Below, in pieces: positions 36,109 through 44,973 of a DNA stretch of 64,000 bases (the first letter of the stretch is position 1; each line of letters starts with the position of its first letter). The notes beneath the pieces are model-generated. The model was not told where the DNA came from. It saw only the letters and a list, made by a program, of their open reading frames with translations, and searched no databases. Location: the NCBI GenBank assembly GCA_016719055.1, contig JADKAW010000039.1:22696-86695 (forward strand), given 5' to 3'. Source of the stretch: Candidatus Rhodoferax mariagerensis. GTDB lineage: Bacteria; Pseudomonadota; Gammaproteobacteria; Burkholderiales; Burkholderiaceae_C. Both the position numbers and the translations under genes were made by a program.

Positions 36109-36426
36109 TCAGGCCTGGACTTGCACGGTGCTCAGTGCTTGAAGGTTGGTGGTGCTCAGACCCGCGAGCTGCGAGGTCTTGAGAGTACCTGGATGTCCAG
36201 CGGTCTCGATCGCCCCAATCGACTGGTTACCAGGTTCGTCAGGTGTGCTCGTGCTCAAACCCGATACCTGCGCTGTGGTCAGCGCCTGGATTTGCGATGT
36301 GGTCAGCGCTTGCAGCTGAGTGGACGTTAAAGCGGCAAGATCGCTTGTTGACACCAGGGTGGCAATCTGAGTTGTATTTAGTGCGGCAATTTGCGTGGTG
36401 CTAAATCCACTTAACCATGATGCCAT
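36109..36426 (-). CDS. N-terminus of the octapeptide-repeat secreted protein
   Basis: This fragment carries the true start: ATG at 36426 with GGGGA nine bases upstream, beginning MASWLSGFSTTQIAALNTTQ. There is no Sec signal peptide, as expected for a type I substrate. Octads start almost at once. The frame is lost near 36235 (PDEPGNQ in place of LTNLTTSQ) and recovers downstream. If all breaks are repaired the protein would span 30458-36426, about 1,990 aa. Confidence 0.65.
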   Translation of the reverse strand: MASWLSGFSTTQIAALNTTQIATLVSTSDLAALTSTQLQALTTSQIQALTTAQVSGLSTSTPDEPGNQSIGAIETAGHPGTLKTSQLAGLSTTNLQALSTVQVQA

Positions 36427-36741
36427 TTTGATTCCCCAGAAAACTTCGACAACAACTTAGGTTCGAATGCCGCACTTAGAACAGCCATGCGCCCTCTTCG
36501 GACTAGTCAAAAAGTCATTTTTTGCGAACACTTTTGATGCTTTAAATTGCTCTGTAAACAAAAACTACACCTATCAAGCAGTACGGCACTTTTTATAAAA
36601 ACTTTAGCCAGAAACGTAAATAAATGGTTATATCTAACTACACACTTAACCATATCACGCTGGATCAGAGATGAAATAGTCTAAAGACCCTGGTTTTCAG
36701 GCCTTTTTAGCGGCATCACTATAAGAAAACAGACTTAAAAG
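36427..36741. other. AT-rich gap holding the presumed promoter of the repeat protein
   Basis: No gene is visible in these 315 bp. The region is clearly AT-richer than its surroundings, as expected for a promoter of the minus-strand repeat protein, but I could not fix -35/-10 boxes with confidence. An imperfect hairpin near 36682-36709 (CCTG...CAGG flanked by AAAG and TTTTT) may end transcription of the Sel1 gene. Confidence 0.4.
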
Positions 36742-38625
36742 CTACATACGCCCCTTAAACCACGCATCAGCTCGACGCACTGCCTCGGTAACCTGCGCAG
36801 GGTCAAGCAGAGATTCAGATCGCAGACAGTTGGCACGCCCAGATTCATCGCCTGCTTTGGCCGCGATTGTGAACCACTTGTGAGCCTCCAGCGCGTCCAC
36901 AGGTACACCCTCGCCAACGGCATACATCAGGCCGATACGCGATTGTGCGTCCACAATACCCTGATTCGCAGCCTTTACAAACCAGGCAAAAGCTTGTTCA
37001 GGATCCTTTTCGACGCCGTGACCCTTGAGGTACATCAGCGCCAAGTTGTGTTGTGCCTCTGGGTCGCCCTGTAGGGCGGCCTTGGTCCACCAAAAAACCG
37101 CTTGCTTTGGATTTTTGATGCGTGCATAGAGAACACCTAAAGTCGCCTGCGCTGCCAAAAAACCCAAATCTGCGGCGGCGTGACACCATAAAAATGCCTT
37201 TTTCAGGTCCTTTTTAAGCCCTTTGCCGCCACTTGCATACAGCGATCCCAAATTCCACTGTGCCTTGGCATCGCCTTGTTCCGCAGCTTTGTGAAACCAA
37301 GAATAAGCCTGCTTAAAGTCACGTCCCACACCTTGCCCGCTCAAATACAGGCCACCCAGTTCACATTGGGCTTGCGGCTGCCCTTGTTCCGCCGCTTTAT
37401 GAAAATATGTAACTGCCTTGCACTTATCTAGAGCTACCCCTGTGCCTGACTTGTACTGCTGCCCCAGCAGAAACTGGGCCTCCGCATGACCGCTGTCTGC
37501 GGCTTTCTGTAAACAGCTGGCTGCCAAGTGCTCTGTGCCAGTGCCAAACAAATGCCCAAGCGTTAACAATGCGCGCAATTCGCCCTTTTCTGCCGCCTTG
37601 ACGTACCAAGACAAGCCAACAAAACAGTCTTGCTCAGCGCCTTGCCCGGCAAAATGCAATCTGCCCATGGCAAACTGGGCATCGACATCCCCTTGCAACG
37701 CCGCTTGGCGGTACCATGCAAATGCATTGTCGATGTGAACGGCTTCATATAGCTTGGCCAAAGCCAATTGCGCCCTGACTTCACCCTGGTTTGCTGCCTG
37801 CAAATACCAATATTCAGACTGCTGGCTATTTTGATCCACCCCAAGACCCTGCTCGTACATCCAACCCAACAGGTACTTTTCGTTGGCAGTACCGGCCTCG
37901 CCCGCTTGATTCCAGCGTTGGGCATTTTGGCGACGATCTGCGGTACCAAGCGGGTGCTTGCGCCGCCCATCGCTATCGCGCCCGAGGCCTTGTTCGTCCA
38001 GCTGTAACATCGCCACCTGTGCTGCAATATGGTACTGACGGGCCGCCTTGCAATACCAACCGTACGCCTGACCAACATCCTGAACAACACCATCGCCGTG
38101 CGCATACCGGTCCCCCAGCGCACACTGCGCCGATGCCAGGCCCTGCTCGGCCGCCTGCTTACACCATAAAAAAGCCTGTTCAGCGCTTTCTGCGTTTGCA
38201 CTAGATGCTGTCAAATCTGAAGCAAAATCCAACTGTGCTTGCGCCACACCGGCAACGGCGGCGGCCTGAATCAGTGCCCCCGCAGCACGCTCGTGCGTCG
38301 TGCTGTAAAACTTGCCTACCTTGTACAGAGCCTTAGGGTGCCCCTGATCGGCAGCCTTTAAAAACCACTTCAGCGCCTCATGATCGTTCTGCTCCACCAC
38401 CTCACCCACGCTGTAGCGAGTGGCTAGCAAATACTGTGCGGGAACAAATCCGCGCTCTGCAGATTGCTGCAGCCAATGAATGGCCTGCCCCAGATCCTGC
38501 GGCACACCTACCCCATTGGCATACATCAGTGCGACTTCGTACTGTGATTCCCTCTGCCCAATACGGGCATCTTTGATCGTTTGATCAAAGTCGCGCTTGT
38601 CTTTTGCTGAATTTCTGCTGGCCAT
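36742..38625 (-). CDS. Sel1-like repeat protein
   Basis: The 627-aa protein is built of about 15 Sel1-like repeats of ~36 residues (units like AQWNLGSLYASGGKGLKKD and AQHNLALMYLKGHGVEKD), a TPR-related alpha-solenoid for protein-protein contacts. There is no signal peptide or membrane helix, so it is probably cytoplasmic. Its stop-start junction with the outer-membrane factor gene is immediate, so the two are likely one operon. Its role at a secretion locus is unknown. Confidence 0.9.
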   Translation of the reverse strand: MASRNSAKDKRDFDQTIKDARIGQRESQYEVALMYANGVGVPQDLGQAIHWLQQSAERGFVPAQYLLATRYSVGEVVEQNDHEALKWFLKAADQGHPKALYKVGKFYSTTHERAAGALIQAAAVAGVAQAQLDFASDLTASSANAESAEQAFLWCKQAAEQGLASAQCALGDRYAHGDGVVQDVGQAYGWYCKAARQYHIAAQVAMLQLDEQGLGRDSDGRRKHPLGTADRRQNAQRWNQAGEAGTANEKYLLGWMYEQGLGVDQNSQQSEYWYLQAANQGEVRAQLALAKLYEAVHIDNAFAWYRQAALQGDVDAQFAMGRLHFAGQGAEQDCFVGLSWYVKAAEKGELRALLTLGHLFGTGTEHLAASCLQKAADSGHAEAQFLLGQQYKSGTGVALDKCKAVTYFHKAAEQGQPQAQCELGGLYLSGQGVGRDFKQAYSWFHKAAEQGDAKAQWNLGSLYASGGKGLKKDLKKAFLWCHAAADLGFLAAQATLGVLYARIKNPKQAVFWWTKAALQGDPEAQHNLALMYLKGHGVEKDPEQAFAWFVKAANQGIVDAQSRIGLMYAVGEGVPVDALEAHKWFTIAAKAGDESGRANCLRSESLLDPAQVTEAVRRADAWFKGRM

Positions 38626-40025
38626 TACTGCACCGAATCGATCCCGCCACCCAAAGCTTTGTAGAGCTGAACATTAGACTCCAATTGCGTCCGTCTGAGT
38701 TGCAATGCCCTCTGCTGTGCGCCAATCAGTTCGCGTTGTGCCTCCAGCACCTCCAGGTAGCCACTGGCCCCCGCCTCAAAACGCCCTTGCGCAATTTCCA
38801 GACGCCGACGCTGCGCCTGCACGCCAACACGCACCGCCTCCAATTGCAGTGCCAGTGATTTGCGTGCGGCCAGCAAATCAGCCACCTCACGAAAAGCCAC
38901 CTGAATGGCGCGCTCGTATTCTGCAACCGCAACCACCTTACGAGCCTCCGCTAAATCAACCCCGGCAGCAGTGCGACCGCCGTCAAACAGGGGCATGGTA
39001 ATTAGTGGCTGAAAAGCCCAGGCACCGCCGCTAAACAAACTCGCCAGCCCCTGGCTGGCCAGACCCAGAGTGGCCGTCAGCATCACTTTGGGCAAAAAGG
39101 CCGCTCGCGCAGCGGCGATGTTGGCATGCATTGCCCGCAGGCGCTGCTCTGCGGCCATCACATCTGGACGTAACAGCAGCACCTCAGCGGGCAGGGCTGT
39201 CGAAAGCGGCTTGTCGAGCCCTTGTTGGTCCAGGCGGGCACCCAGCTTGAGGTCAAAAGCCGCATTGCCCAACAAAAAATTAAGCTGATTGCGCGCTACT
39301 GTCAGCTGATGGTCATAGCTGGCCAGTGTCGCTTGGGCAGTTTCTAGCAAACTGCGGGCTTGTTGATACTCAAAGTCATTGGCCGCGCCAGCTTGATACC
39401 CTTGATGAATCAACAGCAGCGAATACTCGCGCAGCGCCACGGTGGCTTGCTCGTCGGCAATCAGTTCTTTGTATTGCAGCAGATTCAGATACGACAGCGC
39501 CACATCCGAGATCAACGACAAATACACCGATCTGCGGGATTCTTCCGTAGCCAAATAGCTCAATCGGGCTGCATCGGTCAAACTGGCCAAACGACCCCAA
39601 AAGTCAATTTCATAAGAAACACTCGACACACCAAGGTCAAAGCGTTGGCTGGTCAGCGGCGCATTGGTGCCGCTCAAGTCCGTCGTGGTTCGGGTCAAAT
39701 TCCCGGAACCAAGGACATTTAACGAAGGCAGAGTATCGGCGCGCGCCATGCCAAACTGAGCCCGCGCCTCTTGTACCCGGCCTGCAGCAATGCGCAAATC
39801 GCGGTTGTTGGCGAGCGCCACTTCTATCAGTTGTTGCAGTTGGGGCTCGGTAAAAAATGCGCGCCAATGGGTTTTGGACGCGGCCGCCTGCAAATCACCC
39901 CCTGCCCTGGCCCACTGCGTGGGCACTGGCAACTGTGGACGAACGAAGTCCTGAGTGGGCGCACATGCCACCAAAAACAACATTGACGCTGTCGAGACAA
40001 TCTTCCAGATCACACCCAAATCCAT
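38625..40025 (-). CDS. NodT/TolC-family outer-membrane factor lipoprotein
   Basis: The product (ATG 40025, 466 aa; a TTG at 40043 is an alternative) has a lipoprotein signal with lipobox LVAC near residue 20. Two outer-membrane-efflux repeats follow, with the typical LLxxxGYxxGxxxxxxxxxA helices (for example LIHQGYQAGAANDFEYQQAR). It belongs to the OprM/NodT branch normally paired with RND pumps. No RND pump is nearby, so it may serve the type I exporter; this is inference. Confidence 0.88.
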   Translation of the reverse strand: MDLGVIWKIVSTASMLFLVACAPTQDFVRPQLPVPTQWARAGGDLQAAASKTHWRAFFTEPQLQQLIEVALANNRDLRIAAGRVQEARAQFGMARADTLPSLNVLGSGNLTRTTTDLSGTNAPLTSQRFDLGVSSVSYEIDFWGRLASLTDAARLSYLATEESRRSVYLSLISDVALSYLNLLQYKELIADEQATVALREYSLLLIHQGYQAGAANDFEYQQARSLLETAQATLASYDHQLTVARNQLNFLLGNAAFDLKLGARLDQQGLDKPLSTALPAEVLLLRPDVMAAEQRLRAMHANIAAARAAFLPKVMLTATLGLASQGLASLFSGGAWAFQPLITMPLFDGGRTAAGVDLAEARKVVAVAEYERAIQVAFREVADLLAARKSLALQLEAVRVGVQAQRRRLEIAQGRFEAGASGYLEVLEAQRELIGAQQRALQLRRTQLESNVQLYKALGGGIDSVQ

Positions 40026-40105
40026 TTCCAGACATTTTGGCAAACCCCAGTCTAAAAATAAAATGGCGCTCTAAAGCGCCAATAAAAGGGATGTAAGTCG
40101 GGCTT

Positions 40106-40402
40106 CTAGTGCAGCACGTATTGGCCTTCAAACTTGGCCTCAAAATGGTCCAACCAAGGCTCAGCTAAGCAACGAATTTGGGCGTCGTTGTATAGAATGC
40201 GCTGCATGATGCGCGTTTTCTCTGTACGCGCCTGCGCGTCCAGAGTCTCCATAGTGGCACGATCGCGCAACTGCTCTATCAGCACAGCGCAAGCCCCTTC
40301 AAAACGCATTACGCCGTCCCAGTCTTCGATTTTTGCGGCTTCCAGCATCTTGCTACTGCTGTGTTCAATTGCTTTGTAATAGTCAATCAATACTTGCGAC
40401 AT
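40106..40402 (-). CDS. fliT: Flagellar protein FliT
   Basis: A 98-aa, mostly helical acidic protein following fliS by 12 bp, in the position of fliT, the FliD export chaperone. It has the helical pattern of the family (IEHSSSKMLEAAKIEDWDGV) and a suitable length. Sequence conservation in FliT is weak, so context carries much weight. Confidence 0.8.
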   Translation of the reverse strand: MSQVLIDYYKAIEHSSSKMLEAAKIEDWDGVMRFEGACAVLIEQLRDRATMETLDAQARTEKTRIMQRILYNDAQIRCLAEPWLDHFEAKFEGQYVLH

Positions 40403-40414
40403 TTCACCTCTCCA

Positions 40415-40837
40415 TTACTGGACCGGACGTAGATAGGCCGGCCCCTTGTCACCAATTTGCTTCCAGCCGTTTGCTACGGGCTCAATCAAGTTGATCACTT
40501 GGTCCAATGCAGCAGCGTCGTTCTGGGCATTGGCGTGCACCAGCCGCACCACACAATACTCGTATAGCGCGTCAAGATTGGCCGCTATGGTGCCCCCTCT
40601 TTCCAAGTCTAGCGGCGCCTTCAGCCCTTCTTCAATGATCTGAATAGCCTTGCTGATAGCGTCGCATTTCGCTGGCACATTGCCCGCCTGCATAAACAAC
40701 TTCGCACTGCCAACTTTGCGCAACAAGGCTTCGAACAGCAGGTTGACGAGTTGATGGGGGTCTGCCATCTCAACACTTGACTCAATGCCGACACGCTTGT
40801 AGGCGTGTGCTGCACGGGATGTGGCGGAAGTGAACAT
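40415..40837 (-). CDS. fliS: Flagellin export chaperone FliS
   Basis: The start is the ATG at 40837 (MFTSATSRAAHAYKRVG) with AAGGA upstream; 140 aa. The family hallmarks are AYKRVGIESSVEMADPHQLV, LVNLLFEALLRKV and NLDALYEYCVVRLVHAN. FliS caps the flagellin C-terminus before export. It follows fliD, as usual. Confidence 0.95.
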   Translation of the reverse strand: MFTSATSRAAHAYKRVGIESSVEMADPHQLVNLLFEALLRKVGSAKLFMQAGNVPAKCDAISKAIQIIEEGLKAPLDLERGGTIAANLDALYEYCVVRLVHANAQNDAAALDQVINLIEPVANGWKQIGDKGPAYLRPVQ

Positions 40838-40939
40838 GCTGGATTCCTTGATTGTTGTTTTAATTATCGGCAGGTTGGGCGACAACTGAAGCACATTAAA
40901 AAAAATCCGACTAACCCTTGCTTGAATACTTTATAACAT

Positions 40940-40983
40940 CAAAAAGTATAGCTATTGACACAAACGGGATAAGCGCTAGACAC
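40940..40983 (-). repeat. Copy of a dispersed palindromic intergenic element
   Basis: Read on the minus strand it contains TCTAGCGCTTATCCC and then AATAGCTATACTTTTT, matching the copies at 52.6, 58.9 and 61.9 kb. It lies between fliS and fliD. Confidence 0.55.
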
Positions 40984-40997
40984 CAATTTAGCATCAA

Positions 40998-41030
40998 AAG
41001 TCCACCTTCCCCGATTTAACCGGTGGACTT
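40998..41030 (-). terminator. Putative intrinsic terminator at the end of fliD
   Basis: AAGTCCACC and GGTGGACTT form a perfect 9-bp stem around a 15-base loop, followed by TTTT on the minus strand. The upstream arm consists of the last fliD codons. It could separate fliD from fliST, or act as a partial attenuator. Confidence 0.6.
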
Positions 41031-43265
41031 ATTCCAGGTCGTCACTTGCTGCGCCACATACGCGTTCAACGCACTCAGGCTGGCCATTTTGGCGTCCAGG
41101 GCGCTATATTTGGCGTTGAGCTGCGTCTCAAAACGGTTCACTCGGTCATTGACCGTCTCCTGATTTTTGGAATTCTGCACTAGCGAGCGTTTGAGTGTCG
41201 CGTCCTTGCTGGAAAAGAGACCGTCAGTGGCCAGCAAGCCATCCGAGAATTTTTTGAACCTCACGGCCACGCCATCGGTCGGTGCGCCGTTGGTTGCCAA
41301 CTGGGTCATTGTGCCCCCCGCTTTAGTCTCAAAAACCAAGCTCGACAAGCCGGTGTTGTCAACCAGGTTGGTGGCGGGTAGGCTGACACCGTCTTCATCG
41401 GTGACGGTCATCTGAAAACCAGCCTCTTTGCCGGTGCTGGTAGAGCTTAGCAGCAGGCGCTGCCCTCCGGTGGTCGGGTCGGTCTTCACCTCAGCTCTGA
41501 CACCGGCACCAGCGCCATTGATCTTGCTGGCAATGTCAGCAATCGTGTCTGTATCCACCACAGTGATGGGAACTGCCGCAACCGAGCCAGGCGTGAAGGT
41601 ACCCCCGGCAAAATCCCAGGAGCCCATTGTGATGCTCAAAGTACCGGCACCAATCGGGCCTGCAGCCAGTGACTGCGAGGCTGTGGACTGCGACATGGCA
41701 GGACTGGCTTCGGCCTTGAACAGATTCTTGATGTCGGTGAACTTGCTGCTCAACGCCGTGCTGAGCTTGGCCGAATCAATGCCCAAATTGCCACCCCGCT
41801 GCGCTACGATGCCGACATCGGCCAAGCGCGAAAAGGCCCCACCGTCGGTCACAGACTGCAACATCCTGCGCATGGCGCTGAGCAAGCCATTGGCGGCAGC
41901 ATCACCCTGAAACATCCCGGCCTCTTTGGTCACGGCATCGTACTTGGTGGCGTCCGCCATGGTTTCATTGATCTTGTTGTAGGCATCAACAAATGCTTGA
42001 ATACTGGTGGTGATGGCTGAATTGTCGCGGCTGACCTTGATGGTGGCCGCTGATGTGGTTGTTTGCAACGCGGTAAATGACACGCCTGAGACCACGTTGG
42101 TGAACGTGTTGGAGGCCGACTCGATTGCCACACCATTGAGCGTGGCCTTGGCATTGGTGCCCAGCTGTGTCATGGTGGTGGTGGTGGTGCCCAACTGGGT
42201 CATGGTGTCTCCTGGCACCGTTTCAAAAACCAGTTGCGATAAGCCGGTGTTGTCCGTCAGATTAGACGGCGTGGTGTCACCCGCGTCGTCGGTGACTGTC
42301 ATCTGAAAACCGGTCGCTGCGCCAGGAGTGGTGGACCGCAGCAGCAAGCGCTCTTGCCCGGTGGCCGTGTCGGTCATCACCGTGGCGTTGACACCGGCAT
42401 TGGCACCATTGATCTTGCTGGCGATGTCTGAAATTTTGTCGGTGGTGTCCACGGCAATCGTCTTTGCGGTCGCAGTGCCAGCTGTGAAGGTGTCCCCAGC
42501 AGCACTCCAGGAACCCAGTTGGATACTCAAGGTGCCAGCACCCGGCGTGGTTGCGGCAGTGAATGACTGCGAAGCGGTGGACTGCGCGGTGTCAACCAGG
42601 CGCGACAAGCCGGTGTTGTCTGCCAGCTGACCCGGTGTGGTGTTGTCGGTAACGGTCATCACAAAGCCGGTTGCTTTGCCAGTGGTGGTGGACCGCAGCA
42701 GCAAGCGCTCGCCGCCGGTGGCCGGGTCGTTCATCACCGTGGCGCTGACACCGGCATTGGCACCATTGATCTTGCTGGCGATGTCTGAAATTTTGTCGGA
42801 GGCGTTCACGGCAATCGTCTTTGCGGTCGCAGTGCCAGCTGTGAAGGTGGGCCCATCACCATCATCACTCCAGTAACCCAGTTGGATGCTCAAGGTGCCA
42901 GCACCCGGCTTGGTTCCGGCAGTGAATGACTGCGAGGCAGTGGACTGCGCTTCGGCCAGACTTGTCACTCCAACACTGAACTCTGTGGCCAATGTGCCAC
43001 CAACGGCGCTGGCTGTCACGGCTGTACTATTGGACGAGGTGGCAGTCACCGCGTTCCAGGTGGTCAGGCTATTGAGCGAACTGGCGGCACTGGACAGGGT
43101 TGAAAACAGCGACTTGATTTGACCGTAGGCCGAGATTTTTGCGTCGAACATTGTGGCGTCAAGTTTGAGCTTGTCTAGCGGCTTTTTCTCAAGCGCCACC
43201 AATTGCGACACGATGGATTTGACATCCAGCCCGCTGCCAATGCCCACTGAAGTGATCGTTGCCAT
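41016..43265 (-). CDS. fliD: Flagellar filament cap protein FliD, with expanded central region
   Basis: FliD caps the filament tip and folds incoming flagellin. The N-terminus MATITSVGIGSGLDVKSIVS and the C-terminal coiled coil (VNDRVNRFETQLNAKYSALD) are canonical. At 749 aa it is much longer than the usual ~450-490. The excess is three related domains of about 115 residues, each containing DKISDIASKINGANAGV-like strands (hook-IN type): residues 107-227, 228-345 and roughly 530-650. The first two are nearly identical in DNA. Confidence 0.95.
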   Translation of the reverse strand: MATITSVGIGSGLDVKSIVSQLVALEKKPLDKLKLDATMFDAKISAYGQIKSLFSTLSSAASSLNSLTTWNAVTATSSNSTAVTASAVGGTLATEFSVGVTSLAEAQSTASQSFTAGTKPGAGTLSIQLGYWSDDGDGPTFTAGTATAKTIAVNASDKISDIASKINGANAGVSATVMNDPATGGERLLLRSTTTGKATGFVMTVTDNTTPGQLADNTGLSRLVDTAQSTASQSFTAATTPGAGTLSIQLGSWSAAGDTFTAGTATAKTIAVDTTDKISDIASKINGANAGVNATVMTDTATGQERLLLRSTTPGAATGFQMTVTDDAGDTTPSNLTDNTGLSQLVFETVPGDTMTQLGTTTTTMTQLGTNAKATLNGVAIESASNTFTNVVSGVSFTALQTTTSAATIKVSRDNSAITTSIQAFVDAYNKINETMADATKYDAVTKEAGMFQGDAAANGLLSAMRRMLQSVTDGGAFSRLADVGIVAQRGGNLGIDSAKLSTALSSKFTDIKNLFKAEASPAMSQSTASQSLAAGPIGAGTLSITMGSWDFAGGTFTPGSVAAVPITVVDTDTIADIASKINGAGAGVRAEVKTDPTTGGQRLLLSSTSTGKEAGFQMTVTDEDGVSLPATNLVDNTGLSSLVFETKAGGTMTQLATNGAPTDGVAVRFKKFSDGLLATDGLFSSKDATLKRSLVQNSKNQETVNDRVNRFETQLNAKYSALDAKMASLSALNAYVAQQVTTWNKSTG
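42231..42947 (-). repeat. Tandem duplication inside fliD
   Basis: Two adjacent copies of ~360 bp encode the units beginning STASQSFTAGTKPGAGTLS and STASQSFTAATTPGAGTLS. Each carries the same TAGTATAKTIAV and DIASKINGANAGV strands. A third, more diverged copy lies nearer the gene end (about 41.3-41.7 kb). This indicates recent domain duplication in the surface-exposed part of the cap. Confidence 0.85.
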
Positions 43266-43356
43266 TTGAAGCTCCTATTCAATTTCAAACTGCCAAGTGT
43301 GCCCGTTTTTTTAGTTCCTTAAGGTCAGAAAAACAGTGGGTTTGAAAACGTCTGAA

Positions 43357-43387
43357 GGGCGGTGCTGGGTTTTAACCACCACCGCCC
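43357..43387 (-). terminator. Strong hairpin downstream of flagellin gene
   Basis: GGGCGGTGCTGG and CCACCACCGCCC pair over 12 bp with one mismatch around a 7-base AT loop, 48 bp past the flagellin stop. The T-run after it is weak on the minus strand, so it may stabilise the flagellin mRNA or only partly terminate before fliD. Confidence 0.6.
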
Positions 43388-43434
43388 CCTGAACTAGCTG
43401 CCAGGGCAGCCCGTTTGACTCCCTCACTGATCGC

Positions 43435-44973
43435 TTACCTCAGCAGGGCCAGCACGCCTTGTGGTAACTGGTTGGCCTGCGCCACCATCGCGGTACCTGC
43501 CTGTTGCAGAATCTGGGCACGCGACAGCGAGGCGGTTTCTACTGCAAAGTCGGCATCTTGTACCCGAGACCGTGCTGCACTCATATTTTCAGAACTAGTC
43601 GCCAAGCTCGAAATGGTGGTCTCAAAGCGTGACTGCAAAGCGCCGAACTTGGCGCGTTGGCTGGCCACATTTGAGATTGAAGCATCGACGATTGCCAAAG
43701 TCCGAGTAGAGGAAGCAACCGTCAAGACATCCATATCACTGGCTGCCTGGAGTTGAGCAGATGATGTTTCTGCTTTAAAGAAGTTGATACCTGCAGTAAC
43801 ATCTGTACCAGCCGCAATAGAGTACCCAAAAGTTTTGTCAGAATCCATTACCACGGTGCCAACCACATAGGCCGCACTGCCAGCCGCCGGCGCACCCGTC
43901 CCAATACCGACAGTAGCAATCGTCCCAACGGTCACAGCGCTTGCCCCTACTTCAGACTTGTTGCCAACCGTAATGTCGGCACCACTCTCGTTGATGATCG
44001 TAATTCCAGTCCCAGCTGTATTGAGCATGGCTGTCACGCCAGTAACCGATGTCTTTTCATTGATAGCCTGGATAGCATTGTCCAGCCCATTGTTTGGATC
44101 AGTCGCCTTGCCAGTGGAAAAATTCACTGTTGCGGCATTGGTATTATTTGAAGTAATCTCTAAGGTAAAGCTTTTACTTACCGCAAACGCCGTCAAGTCG
44201 ATTTCTGTGCGTGCGCTGGCTGTAACTCCAGTGTTTCCTGACTTCTTGTTAATTGCAGCAGCGACCGCTTTTGCACTGTCCAATGCTTTAATGGTGACGT
44301 CTGAACTACCCGACGCTCCGTTAACAGAAAGGGTAATAGCGGCAATCGTACTAGCAACGCCATCCACTGCTGTCGATTTGTGAGAACCGGTTGTCGTTGT
44401 CCCAAGCACCAGGTCGCCTTTGCTGTCTGTTGTAGTGGCAGCCAAGGAACCAACCCGATAGTTGCCGTACTGCGATGTCGAGAAGTTAGCGGTGTTTGCC
44501 GTGATGAACTGGTTTGCATTGGCACCCACTTGAAAGTTGGCCGACCCAAAGCTTCCGTCCAGGATGTTTTGGCCATTGAACTGCGTGGTTTTCGCAATTC
44601 GATCCAATTCAGAGGTGAGTTGGCCGACCTCAGCATTAAGTGCAGCGCGGTCACTTGCAGAGTTGGTGGCGTTGGCTGACTGCACCGCCAACTCACGAAT
44701 CCGCTGCAAAATCGTGCTAGATGCACCCAAGGCACCTTCAGCCACTTGCGACAAAGAAATACCGTCGTTGGCGTTACGTGAGGCCTGATTTAGACCCCGA
44801 ATCTGTGAGCTAAAGCGCTCTGAAATACTCAGACCCGCTGCGTCGTCTTTGGCACTGTTGATACGTAGACCAGACGACAGACGCTGGATGGACTGGCTCA
44901 AGGCCATTTGACTGATCGACAAATTTCGTTGTGCTGTCAGCGAGTCGATATTGCTGTTGATGTTGGCGCTCAT
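43435..44973 (-). CDS. fliC: Flagellin
   Basis: The 512-aa filament protein has the conserved D0/D1 ends: SLTAQRNLSISQMALSQSIQ and ELAVQSANATNSASDRAAL at the N-side, RAQILQQAGTAMVAQANQLP and a terminal LLR at the C-side. The variable middle (about 170-400) is Thr/Ser/Ala-rich and likely to carry O-linked sugars. The start has an AGGAG site. It is transcribed away from the second flagellin and has its own sigma-28 promoter. Confidence 0.96.
   Translation of the reverse strand: MSANINSNIDSLTAQRNLSISQMALSQSIQRLSSGLRINSAKDDAAGLSISERFSSQIRGLNQASRNANDGISLSQVAEGALGASSTILQRIRELAVQSANATNSASDRAALNAEVGQLTSELDRIAKTTQFNGQNILDGSFGSANFQVGANANQFITANTANFSTSQYGNYRVGSLAATTTDSKGDLVLGTTTTGSHKSTAVDGVASTIAAITLSVNGASGSSDVTIKALDSAKAVAAAINKKSGNTGVTASARTEIDLTAFAVSKSFTLEITSNNTNAATVNFSTGKATDPNNGLDNAIQAINEKTSVTGVTAMLNTAGTGITIINESGADITVGNKSEVGASAVTVGTIATVGIGTGAPAAGSAAYVVGTVVMDSDKTFGYSIAAGTDVTAGINFFKAETSSAQLQAASDMDVLTVASSTRTLAIVDASISNVASQRAKFGALQSRFETTISSLATSSENMSAARSRVQDADFAVETASLSRAQILQQAGTAMVAQANQLPQGVLALLR

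Larger units (their letters stand above)
31380..36330 (-). repeat. Tandem 912-bp super-repeats made of 24-bp (octapeptide) units
   Basis: Equivalent sites (CTA of the CTATGTC/CTACATC octad) fall at 31491, 32401, 33313, 34225, 35116 and 36020. Two intervals are exactly 912 bp, which equals 38 units of 24 bp (304 aa); the others are 910, 891 and 904 bp because of small indels. Copies are near-identical at the DNA level, indicating recent expansion or homogenisation. The array is in the coding frame of the minus strand; open frames on the plus strand are mirror images. Confidence 0.93.

Noticed and set aside
31387..36330. Long open frames on the plus strand rich in Cys, Arg and Val
   Set aside because: They are mirror frames of the 24-bp coding repeats; the minus strand gives regular octads, a start codon with ribosome site and a proper C-terminus.
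31380..36330. Repetitive DNA that might be taken for a CRISPR array
   Set aside because: The repeats have no variable spacers and keep a 24-bp protein-coding period; there are no cas genes.
31380..36330. Ice-binding or ice-nucleation protein based on Thr-rich octapeptides
   Set aside because: The octad pattern (xALxTxxQ-like) does not match the known AGYGSTxT or TxT ice-binding arrays; the context is type I secretion.
44380..44788. Plus-strand open frames inside the flagellin gene
   Set aside because: Shadow frames of a strongly conserved flagellin on the other strand.
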